Shown here: positions 35,201 through 47,200 of the stretch, one piece after another
How the letters are laid out: each line of letters opens with the position of its first letter
How positions within the stretch are numbered: position 1 is the first letter of the stretch
NCBI GenBank assembly: GCA_001724265.1
Contig: MEDY01000152.1
Location: forward strand, 1-61,529
DNA: 61,529 nucleotides
Direction: 5' to 3'
Source: Rhizaria sp. SCN 62-66
Lineage: Eukaryota; Rhizaria, unplaced
Notes under the pieces: model-generated
Databases searched by the model: none
What the model was told of the DNA's origin: nothing
Seen by the model: the letters and a program-made list of their open reading frames with translations, nothing else
Translations under genes and position numbers: made by a program

Positions 35201-38200
35201 GTCGGCGCGGCTGCCGTTGTCGCCGCGCCAGTTCCTGGTCGCGCAGTCGCAACCGCGGCGGGCAGGGCTGGCGCCGCTACAGCTCGTGGCTCTGTTGCTG
35301 CAGGCAACGGCAGCAGTGGCGGTGATGTCGCTGCTGCAGCTGCGGCAGCGTCAGCTGCTGCGGCTTCGGTCGCGACACGTGCTGCCGGAACTCCCGCTGC
35401 TGCCGCCGCAGCCGTCGCCTCCGCAGTGGCCGCGATCAAGACCAACATCTCCGGAGGTGGTGCGGCGCGGGTTAGCACTGACGTTGCTGCTGCGCTTGCC
35501 GCGGTAGCTGCAGTGACGGCCGCCGCTTCAGCGGCCTCGACCAGCAACAGCAATAGTGTCCCCAAGCACGACTTGGCCGCGAATAGCTGCGGTTATAGCA
35601 CCGTCGATACAAACGTGCCCCCGCCGTCCTTGACCGACTTCCCGCCCAACATGCTGCTGGACCTTCCGCCGCGCGTGTTGGCGTTCCTGCTGATGCGCTG
35701 CTTCCTTATTCCCGGTCTGCGCATGGGCCAGCAGCGGCGCGTATACTTCTACCGCCACGCCCTGCAGCGCATGCTTCAGATTCTTGGCATTCACGAGGAT
35801 GTGCCGTCATACTCAACTTACGCGGCTGCAGTCGCGCCCTTTGTTCCCGCAGCGCGCCGCCAAGAGGCTGAGGCCGAGGCGTGCGCGCGGCGCGAGGCGG
35901 CCGTTGCTGCTGCGGCTCGTGTCAGCCGCAGTATCGCTGGCGTTGCCATTGCCACAGCGCCCACTGAGGTTGATCCCGAATCGGCTCCCATGTGGCAACA
36001 CCACCACCCGAACCTGTCGGCGGCGGCCGCGGCTGCATCAGCAGCGAACATCTACGGTCCGGGCAACGGGCCTCGCCCTTCGCGAGTACGTTTATCGCCT
36101 GAAATCGCCCAGTTGTCGGACAAGGCTGTGGGCGCGATGGCTGCTGGCGCTACACCGCTTCCGCTACCACCTGGGATTGCGGCACTTGTCCCTAATGTGA
36201 TGAGTGGGTTTGAGACATTCTTTATTGCATCCACAGTTGCGCCAGGCAGGGCTACTGCGATGATGTGCTACGTGAAGCCAGACGATGATGATTTCGCTCA
36301 CGGTAGCAACAAGATCGGTGATAATGGCGATGGTGATTCCGATGACGATGATGTAAGTACGGGTGATAGCAGCGATGATGATTCCGAGCGTAAATGCAAT
36401 TGCGGGCAAGACAATGACGGACGTGACAGCGACGGCTCCTTCGTTGATGGAACGATGGGACTCATGGCACGCTCGCTAGAACCTGCTAGCGTTGACAACA
36501 GTTATAACAGCTCTCTCTCCGATAGCAGCAGTCGCCGGCGGCAGCATCCTCGTAGTCGCGCCCGCGCAAACCGCAACGCCGCTGCGAATTGTGACGGCAC
36601 TGTCATCGTAAGCGACGGACACGACGTACTCGGTGACGGACTAAGTTCCACTCTTGGGGTTCTCACCCGCTACACTCAAATTCTTCATGACCCTTCGTGC
36701 TCCCCTTTAGCCACTGCGCTTACATCTGCCTCCGCATCTGTATCTGCTGCGGCTCTCTCCAACGCTACCACTGTCACGTCTGGTACTGACGCCACATCGC
36801 CGTCTGCAACTGCGCCCGACACTGTAGCAGCCCCCACGAGCTCCCGCGGCAAACGCGCGAGTGCTGCCGTTGGGCGCGACGCGTTTGATCAACTGGCCGA
36901 AGTAACGCTGTCCGCAGACCGTGCGTTCTCACAATACACTGCGGTTGACACGCATGGGCGCGTCATCTCTCTGGCGGATTACAACGCCAGCAGCAGCGGC
37001 AGTGGCAGCAGCAGCGCGAAGGCCGCTGCGGCGGGCAAGGGTAAAGGCAAGGACGCGGCAGGCGCTGTCACAGGAGCGAGCGGCAAACGCGCGCGCGTGG
37101 CTGCTACGTCAACGGCGACTGTGGCAGGCGATGGTGCGGGCGCAGCTGGTGCCGGTTCTGCTGCTGGTGTGGAGGCCGGCTCCCAGCGCGGCGGTGCGGC
37201 ACTGGTGTTCCTGAACGCCGCTGCATCCGCGCCGAGCTCTGCGCTTAGTCACGCTGCCGCAGGTAGCAGTGGCAGTGACGTGGGCTTGGCGGCGGCGAAC
37301 ATGTTTGCAGGGCAGAATCCACTTCATACCATCACGACCACGCTCACATCTCTCTTATGTCCTGACGTGTCCACCACCACCGCGACGGCGACTTCAGCGC
37401 TTGTGACTACTGGCAGCACGAGTGCACAGGGTATGGGTGCGGCGACAACGACGGCAGCGTTGGCGGCAGGCGCCGCCACGCCCGCTGCTTACGCCAGCAC
37501 AGCCACTGACACCGCGGCACCTCCCGCAGCCGCTGCACTAGTGCGCACACTATTGCCCGCCATTGAGGCTCGGCTTGACCTTCGCACGACGCGACCTGAC
37601 TTTGGCGCGTTGCCCGTGATGATGTCACGCGTCGCGGTGGCCAACGGTCTTGAAGGCGCGCTGCCGACAATCACCGCCTCAACGCTCTCTGCGGAGGCGC
37701 TTGTTAACAAGTCTTATGCTGCAGGCCCAGTTGGTCATAGTGGTGTGCAACATCACCGCAACTGTGCTCGCCACCCGCAAAACGCCAACTCCAGCTCTGT
37801 GCGCTCAGCCTCTAGCGCACGACGGCGGCACCAGCGCAAGACTGCGCGGATTGTGTCCACACCGGCGTTTAGCGCGACCGACGATGCTGCCGCAGCCGCT
37901 GCTGCGGCGACTGCGACGGGTGGTGCGACGCACATTGGCACTGGTGGCGCCGCGCTAAGTAACAACGTTATTCTTCCTGTGTCACAAGTGAAATGGTCAT
38001 ACCTCCCGCCTGGCATTAGTCAGGCCGTGTCCTTTTGGCGCGCATTTACGCTGGAAGAGCAGCAACTGCTGCAACCGCTACTGGCAGCGACGTACTTTCT
38101 CAGCCCGCTCGCGCCCACGCCGGACGCTATCATTGCGCTCTCATCCACCCACACCAGCGCTGAGGAGTGGGCCTGTCGGTGGGTGTACCGGCTGGTGCAA

Positions 38201-41200
38201 GATGCCGTCACAGCCTACGACGCTGCATCGCCGTTGTCACGCACAGGCAACGCATGCGATGCGCACATTACCAATCAGGCCGCTCGCCACGCACGTGTGC
38301 CGACACGGCGCCCTGCGCCTCCTGCTGTTGCCGGTGTATCGCCCGCAGGCGTCACGGCGTCCGTGGCCTCTGTCCCGCTGCCCGCGGCCGTGAGTGTCGA
38401 CGGCGTCAGGCTGTGCTCCCATACTGACTTGTTCCTTCGCGTCGTGTCCTCAGCGGCCTCCGCTGTGCGGGGTGGCGACCACAGGCTGGCTCGCTTCCTC
38501 GCGCCTCTGATTATGCAGTTTCTCTCTCTGCATGCATCTGACGAAGGCGCCGAGCACCTGGGCGTATTACGCGCTGTCAATACGCCTACACATCCGACGA
38601 CCGCTGTCCCGAGCACAGCTAGCGCCGCTACTTCGACACAGTCCGGAGGCCAAAGCAGCACGCCCATCAGCGCAAGCGTAGGGCCTGCTGAAATGCAACA
38701 ACGCGCCCGAAGCGGTGGCAACGGTGGTGGCGGCAATGGCTCTTTGTCACCGTTCGGCCAGGCTCGGTCACCCGTCGGCGGTGCGCATGCGTTGCTCTCT
38801 CATCTCTCCCCAGCACAGCAGCAGCGTGTGAGTGCCTTTACTGCTTCGGCCAACGCGAATGCGGCCTCAGCAACAGCGGCTGCTACAGCAGCGAGCGCGT
38901 CATAGTCTACTGCAAGCGGTTTAACGTCTGATGTGACCGCAGAGTCGGATGCATATCTGTACGGTGCGCATACGCCTGATCCGTACCCGGGTCCACCGCT
39001 CTATTTATCGTATGCGGCTGCGACTTCCGCAGCCTCCGCCGCAGCGGCCGCGCACTCGATTGTTCTTTCATCTGCTTTGCTTAGTCCTGCGTCTAGCGCT
39101 GGTTCGAGCAACAACACGAATGATGGAACGAAAAACTCGCTCACTGTCGCATCTCCACCGTTGACTGGTCACGGACGCACATCCGCTGCCTCTAATCCGT
39201 CACTGGCGTCCACGTCTGCACCTGCGGCTGAAAGATCGGAGGTGTCCGCTGCAGCTGCAGAGGCAGCGGCTAAAAGTGCCGCCATTGTCAGTGCTGCGCT
39301 GAGCGAGCTGGGCCCGTTCCGCATGCTCAGTGGCCTAACCTTCTTCGACATCGCGCTGATTCGCGCGCGGTTGGAGATTATGACGGTCGTTCGGCTTGCA
39401 GCCGGGATGTCGCTGCCAACATGCACAGAACCAGGTGGGTATTTGCACGCGGTGAGTCGGCGTGCAATGGAGGCCAATGTTGAAGCTGTGATTATGCGAC
39501 TTACCGCCGCTCTCTCAACCAGTAAATCCAAAGATTACAGTGATGGTGATAGCGATGCACGCGGCGGAGATGAAATGCACGATCGTGACAACGATCATCG
39601 CAACGACAACGGGGGTGCCAGCAATGCTCGCAGTGAACGCGCGCAGCGCGATCGCAATCTCCGCACGGCTACTCTTACACACAGCTCAACCATTGTTGCC
39701 GACATCGATGCCATCGCTGACGCACCCTTACGTAGCCTCATCTCATCCCTGCAGTCATCTCTTGCACTGCTGCGGGCCTTCTTCCCTCCGTTGCCGCATC
39801 CTGCCCCACGTCCGCCGGCATACATGCTGTCTTGCGCGTTTCTTGCGCTCGACATTGCCACCGCGCTAAACAGCTGGACCGCTGCTGCTGACTCCGCAAT
39901 CACAGTTGAACACTTTACGCGCGAAATTCGTGCTGCCATGGAAGCTGCAGCGGAAGCGAACACTCGCTACGCCCTGGAGTTTGACTACGACTTCACACCT
40001 GTACGCGCTATTGCGCCGCACTCGTTATGCCGCCCGCTCGCGGTGTACTACGCAGAGACCGAACTGCAACCTGCCACCGCTGCACAGTCTGGTCGCACAG
40101 GCAGTCTTCGTAACACTGGGGGTAAGGCACTCCCGTTGACGACCGCTGTCGAGGGCGCTGAACCGCTGTGGCTACCACTGCTCACAGTCTCCATCGCTGC
40201 AATTTCTAACGCTGCTACCCGCGCTCTCTGCGCCGGGACGAGCGCAAACGGCGCGAACGCGATTAACGCCACTACTTCTGCTGCTTCTAGTGGCAATGCT
40301 GAGACCGCATCTCAATCTGCATCTGGTCCTATTGTGTACATCACTGACGATCAAGTTCAACGCACGCGCTTTGGTGTGGTGACTCTTTTTGCAACCGCTC
40401 TCCCACGATCTGTCCTTTCTGCGGCAGCGTTACGCCTCGGGTCGCTCCCGCATGCGCTGTGGCACACCAACGCGATGCTCCGTGCCCGCACCAGCGACGC
40501 CCTGCGTGCCTCGCGCACTGCCCGCGGGCTAGGGCTTGACAGCGTGCTTAAGCCGGCCGTGTACGACGTCGGTATGGGTCCCGCAGCGCAGCTCAAAAAC
40601 CTCGGTGCGCTGCTGTGGAGTGATCTTACGCTGCTGCAGGACATTTACTCGAGCATGAATGCAGTTTCTGGTATTGAGGCAGTTGCTATGTTACGCGCAA
40701 GTGCTGGTGCAGCTTCTGCTACACCCTCTGCTAGCGTTACCTTGAGTGCGAACGGTAATTTATCGTTGAGTGGCACTAGCGGTAGCGTTAACGTTGGAGG
40801 ACCTCTCGGTCGCGGGACTAGTTGGGCAATGACTCGCGGGAGTTACAATGACGCAAGTGGCGACTTAAGCGGAATCCGCGCTCGCGTCAAGGACCTTGAG
40901 GTTGAGGGCGACTGGCGCGAGGCTGCTGTGCTGTACGGGTTTATCTTGTCAAAGGTGCCGCACGACCTGAAAGCTCATGAAGGCATGGTGCGCTGTCTGG
41001 TTGGGCTTGGCAACGTTGCTGCTGCAGCTGCACATGCGTCGTTTGTCATCTCCAGCATGCGCGCCGCGGCTGCATCTGCTGCTATGCGCCCGGCGCTGGT
41101 TGCCGCTGCGCTTCGCGCCAATCAGATTGTGCCGACTGAATTGTCATCGCCTTCGACGTCTCTGGCACGAACGCTGCCGTCACCCTTGTGGGGGTCACCA

Positions 41201-44200
41201 TCACCTACGGCGTCGGTGTCCAGCGTCATATCATGGCCTGACAACATCACAGCTCTTAGCAGCAAAAACAACGCAATCTTGGATGTTAGTGCCTACGACG
41301 CTGCTGCGTTCGCCGTTGCAGCACCTGCATTGGCGACAAGTTCTGCTAACAGTGATGTCGCCCGCATTGACAGCCACTCCAATAGCCAGTTTCTTGCTTT
41401 GCAAAGTGCTGCAGCTGAAGGTTTGTGGCGCCTGGGGCAGTGGGACCAAATTACTGAGTTCCTCCCTTCGCTCAACAACGACACGAGCTCTCGTCATAGC
41501 ATCAGTCGCGGGATCTCTAGCAGGAACATCTCTGTTTCGAGGAATCCCGCAAAACATAAATCCTCATTCTCCGATGCAACTTCGGTGCATTTGTCTTTGC
41601 CGCCACGGCTCTCGTCTTTCCCGTTGCTGTTGTCAACCGCAGTAACGGCGCTGCACACACGCGATCAACCTCTGTGGGTCGCTGCCTTGGATGATGCCTG
41701 TGTGGCCACACTCAGCCCGCTCGCCGCAGCGGCATCCACCCACGCGTCGGTTGTTGCAGCTTCTGCCGCCGCTGCTGCCGCGCCTGCTGAGGCTCGCCGC
41801 GCACTGACGAGCCTACACGTTCTTCAAGATCTTGCTTATGTCGCTGCTGCTGCCTCGAACACCTTTAGCAGTGGCACTTTGACAGGTGTCCGTGGGGGGA
41901 TGCTTGAGCTTCCAGCCGCAGAGTCGCTACGCACAGTTGTCGCTGCCGCAGACGCGGGCATCGACCCCGCTGCATGGGCCGCTGCGAGCGCCGCCTTTGT
42001 CCGGATTAAAGCATCTCGCACTGTTGGTGAGACTGCGAGCAATGTTGGTGTACAATCGTCTGTGTTTGTGCAGTGTCCCGCAACGGGAGCGCTTATTGTT
42101 GCCGCACCGTGCTTTGTGTCCCTGCGCGTGTTTCCGCCAGGATCTACGCTCACAGCTGTCACCGCCGCCATTGCGGCCGCATCGTCGGGACCCGTCTTCC
42201 CGCCGCAAGAGCTTTCGGCCGCTGGACCAGCGCTCGCCTCTGCTGCAGCGGCTGTCGCAGCGGTACTTCCGCTTAGTACAGCGTCGTGGGTGCGCTCTCT
42301 CGCGCACGAACTCGCTGGCACCTGGCGCTCGCGGCTTAGCTTCCTGTCAGCGCCTGGACGCGCCGCATTGCACAGCGCAGGCTCCGCGACGTCAGCCGCA
42401 GGCTTGACCGCTGCTGACGCTGGTGGCTCACCATCGTTTGTGCGCGGCTTGACTTATGACGACCGCGAGCTGCTTCTCAGCACCCACCGGACCGTCTTTG
42501 CCGAGCTTGGTCTTGCACTTGCGGTTGCGGGTACACAGGTCGTTTCATCGCAGCTTGCGCGCCGCTGTGGCAAGCTTGAAATTGCGTCAGCTAATATTGT
42601 TGCAGCGACTGTGGCCGTCACTGAAGGGATGCGCAGCGCGGCGCTTTTTGCACGCGTGGCAAGTACTGGACCTGCTGCCATTACTCGTGCTTTGAGCGGG
42701 AGTGGCAGTATGGGGGCAGTCGGGCTTGGTGCTGCTGGTGACAGTGAATCTGGTGCGCTTGAGAACGAAGGCACGTCCGCGCTTGCGTTTAGCCAGCTGC
42801 TCTCTGCTGCGACGACAGCGACAGCCGCTGCGACAAACACGGCTGCTAATGCAGCGGCAAATGCGATTGCCACAGGCGCCACAGCCACCGCGGCTGCTGC
42901 CGCTGCCGAGTCCGCAGCTGCACCTGCGGTAGCAACCGCCGCCGCAGCAGCGCGTGCCTGCCGCCGCCACTGTCGTGCGCGCCTTGCGCTGGCGTCGTGC
43001 GCATTCGAGTCTGCCTCGTTGCGCCACCAACAGGGCTCACAGCTACCTGCGATCTCGGCCCTCGAGGCAGAGACCGCGGCGCTTGAGCTGACACTGGCCG
43101 CCGCGCAAGCCTGGGTCTCCGCCGGTGGCGCTGCAGGCGCGGCGGGCGCTGCTTTCCCGCTGGCTCTTGAATTGCGGCTGCGACAGGCGCTCGTATATGG
43201 CCTCACTCTGCTTGGACAGTGGTTGATGCAGGCGCGCTTCCGTGAGGCCGCAGCCTCGTACGACTCATGGCTCAAAGCCATTGCGGTTGCTGAAGGCATG
43301 ACGCGTGTGCCTGAGCCCGCCACAACTGCTATTCCAGCCGTAACTGCGGCGCCAGCGCTTGCGGGTCCCGCGGCTGCTGCTGCCGCTGCTGCTGCGGCGG
43401 CTGCTGCAGGCGCAGCGGCGACGAGTGCAAGTCGCAGCAAGCGCGCAACCCCCGCCGGACCGGTGCCACCGTTTCCACCGTCTGCGACTCAGCAGCCTTC
43501 GCAGTCTCAACACACGCCATCACACCGCACTGGCCCCGGTGCCAGCGCGGCGGCTGCAGCGCTAGGCTGCCTCGCCGCGCGCCCGTCATCACTGTCGCCG
43601 CTTCCGTTCTTTCTGTTGGGACAGCACTACGACTCTCTGTGCCAAGCCAGCATGGCAGCTGCCGCGGCTGCTGCGGCCGCAGTTTTCACACGTGGGCGTA
43701 GCAGCGATGTTGATTCCAGTATCAATGGTGGCATGAGCGGTTACACAATGCAGACGATGACGTACTTGGCGCTCGCTGTGGGGAATCTGTGCACGGCGCT
43801 TGTGCAGAGTGATGCGTTATCGTCGGGCCGCATGGTGCTGAAGCACAACTCCATTGTTGCTCTGCCTTGGTGCGCGCCTCAGCCATTAGCTCAGGCGTCT
43901 TCCTCGTCTCGTAACAGTGCGGCGCCTAGCAGCTCTGCGTTGACTGGTGCTGGCGGAGTGCTCACAGGCGGCGATATCTGGGGCATCCACGATCACGAGA
44001 GCGACCCTTCTGTGGCATGTGCGCCTTTCTACGCTGCAGTTCACTCGACTGCTGTTCCCGCAGCGGCTGCAGCCGCTACAGCCGCGGCAACCGTGCTTGC
44101 ACACGCTGTGCAGGGCGACGAGGATGACTTCACTCTCGGTCTCCGCGTCGGCGGTGGTGACTACTACTCCAGCACTGCAGAGATTGTTTCATCTGGCTCT

Positions 44201-47200
44201 GCAGCACTCTCGGGTGCAGACAACAGCGGCGATGGTGGGAGTGGAGGCAGCGGGGGCAGCGGTCACAGTGACCGTGACCGCGCAGCTGCAGCAACGGCTG
44301 CTGCAACTGTGCTTCCGCTCGCCCTCCAGGCTCTACCGCGCGTCTTGACGCTGTGGTTTGACGCCACTACTGCCGCTGCAGCCGCTGCCACACGGGCTGT
44401 TACGCTTGCTCGCTCGGTCGCCACGTCTGCCGCGCATGCGGACGCCGTGCAGGACGACATGAAGCGCGCTGAAGCCGCTGCTGCGCGCGCCTCCTCCCGA
44501 GCTCCACAGCAACAACAGCAGCAGCAACAGCAACATCAGGGACTTCCTGCACCGCTGCTTGCGGCGAGCAGGGAGGCAAACCAACGGCAACAACAAACGG
44601 CGTCCGCATTGTACGACCTTGTTTTGCGCACGCCTTTGGTGCAGAACCCTGCCGCTGCCCGTCTTTTGGTGGCCGTACGGCGCCGCGTGGAGGCGCTTGC
44701 TGGAGAGCTTTCTCCGGCCGCGTTGTCGCCAAGCATGGAGCAGATCCTCTCTCGTCTTACGGACGGCTGCCGTAGCGCGGTGCCGGCGCCAGCAAGCGCG
44801 GAGGCCGCGGCCGTCAGTGACGCGATTCTCGCAACCAGTTCGAGTGTCGCGTCGCGCAGTCGCGACGGTGAGCGTGAACGTGAGCGTGAGCGTGATACTG
44901 AGCTCCGTGCCAGTGCGCTGCGCGCTGCCACAGGACTTGGATACGACGTAGGCCTCGTACTTGCAGACTTGTATCTGGCAGCAGCGCCCGCGCACACGCT
45001 CGCCGTCACGACGAAGCTGCTGTGCTCTATTGCATCAGGATACCCGCAGCAGACCCTATGGCGACTCGGTCCTCTGGGACTGCTTCTTACGAGCGGCAAC
45101 AATGCCTCAGCGCCCGGTGCAGCCGACAAGCTTGCTGGGCGCCTTGCCGCGGATGCAGTCGCTGCAGCTTCAGCCGCCACCTCACGCGGCGGTGCTGGTA
45201 CGCTATCTGCCTCGCTGAAGCTCGCGAGCCGCCTCTCTATCTCGGCCATCACATCGCTTGTGCAGCCCATTTCTGCCGCCATTGCTGCCGCACACTCATC
45301 CTCGAGCTCTGCCACCTCCGGGCTCGGCGGCGGCGCGTTTGGTGCACCGGGTGTGTTGAGTCATGGCGACACGCCAATGTCGCGCGTCAGCGTTGCACGG
45401 CACGTCATTGACACGATGGACTGGGCCGGGCTATTCGGCCCCGTTTCGCTGCATCTGCGCATGCACGCAACCAAAATGTTTGTCTTCCTGGCGCGCGTTG
45501 CCTCGGCCAACTACAGCCGGATTGACCGCAGTCTATATGAGATGGACCGCAAGAATGGGGTGGCAGTGGCAAGTTCGTATCGCAGCACTACCACACCCAA
45601 ACTGTCCGAGTTTTGTGCTAAGGTGAGTCGCCACGTTCAAATTGGGGCAGCAAATCTTGCTGCTGCGTCTAACAGTGGCTCATCTGCGAGCAGCAGTCGC
45701 AGCGTTGACACAAGTGCAGCGAGTCCGCATTTAGAGATTCCGACGCGATGCCCGCTTATGGTGCCGCTGCACCGGTGGTTTACCCCGCAGACTGCCCCCA
45801 CGACTGCGGTGTTGCCGTACGCGCCTGCGCCGATGCATTCCCACACCGGTGACAGTGGCGGCGGCAATGGCGGTCCCGAGGACAGCGCGTCGTCGCAGCA
45901 TGGGCGTTATGTCGGTGGCACTGGGTTCAATGGCGGCTTTGCAACAATGTACGCGTTCAACGACTCAGTCCTTATCCTCACCTCGAAAGAAGCGCCCAAG
46001 CGCCTCACAGTCATTGGCTCCGATGGCAGCTCTAATTACCTTCTTTGCAAGCGCGAGGCGCGCGGCGACATGCGCAAAGACCAGCGCCTGATGGATGTCG
46101 CTGCGCTTGTTAACATGGTTCTTAGCGCTGCCTCTGCGGGTCGCGACAGCAACAGCCTCAGTGCGAGCGCGGGTGATGACACCGCTGGCCTCACGCCTGC
46201 AGCTGGATGGAACGGAGCCAACTCGTTCACTGCGGTTGCGACAGGTGCAATGTCGGCTTCCGCTGCTGCGACTCTGGCTGCCTCAGCTGCTGCGAGTACT
46301 GCCGCCTCTGCCGCGGCCGCCACAGCCAGGGCTGCTGCGCTCACGTACAACGGCGTCAGCGGCAGTCAGCTGTCATTCCTGTTCAATGGCATTCGGCCGA
46401 CCGCCGAGTACGTGCGTTATCTCTCTGCGCGCGCAAGCATCGCCAATAGCGTCGCAATGGCGGCTGTGAACACGGTGCAGGCGCGCCGTCGCAGCCACCG
46501 CGCGGCTGCTCGCGGCGGTGGCGTGCAGGGTGGCGGTGGCAGCGGAAGTCTTTACCAGGCCGCTGTGGGCAACAACAGCGGTAGTAGCACCAGCAGCAGC
46601 AGTTACGGCGGTGGTAATGGCGGCAACGCAGGTGACGGACTCGATCTCGGCGACGGTGGCGATCACGACGCCGACACTGCATCCCTGCAGGAGGACCCCT
46701 TGCGTACGTACGCTGTGCTTGTGCTCACGACCTCCGACGACCAAGTTCACGCGCTTCCGCGCACACACCAGGCCACAGCGGCCGACACTGCGGCGCTGCC
46801 GGGCCACAGCGTGTCCTCTGGTGGCGTGCAGGTGTTCCGCGACCCGCTCGTGCAGTCGTTCAACGCGACTAAGCTTGATGGCGGGTGTGCCGTGTGCGAG
46901 TGGGTGCCTTACACCAAATCACTTCGTAGCATCGTGATGCGGCAAGAGTCCGTCTCGCGCGGCCGCTCTCGCACGCTCGGTGAGATCCACAGGCGCTTTT
47001 TTGCACCGTCGAATGAGCCTGAGCTCGCGATGCTGAACCCCGTGGAGAAGTACCGGGTCATCTGTCGCATGTGCCCGCCGGTGATGCACCAATACTTTGC
47101 AACCAGGCGCTGGGGGCGCGCCGCTGCGGACAACGAGGCCCTCGTCGCAAGCGGTTCGGGCTACGGCGTGTACCAGGGAGGGTGTGGCGGAGACCCGGAG

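Noticed and set aside
13226-38905. TAG triplets as 3' splice sites of introns
   Set aside because: Introns supported here (RFC5, ITFG1-like) are AT-rich or pyrimidine-rich with stops. Sequence around these TAGs has coding composition, no pyrimidine tract, and in UFD1 carries conserved residues immediately before the TAG.
2195-38905. Programmed stop-codon readthrough instead of reassignment
   Set aside because: The five downstream contexts differ (CCC, TGT, TGC, CAA, TCT) and none completes a UAG-CARYYA-type signal. Readthrough would also have to be near-complete for essential UFD1 and ATR. Not formally excluded.
42454-43440. 328-codon minus-strand ORF within ATR
   Set aside because: Antisense shadow in a poly-Ala region. 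The sense strand is continuous ATR coding.
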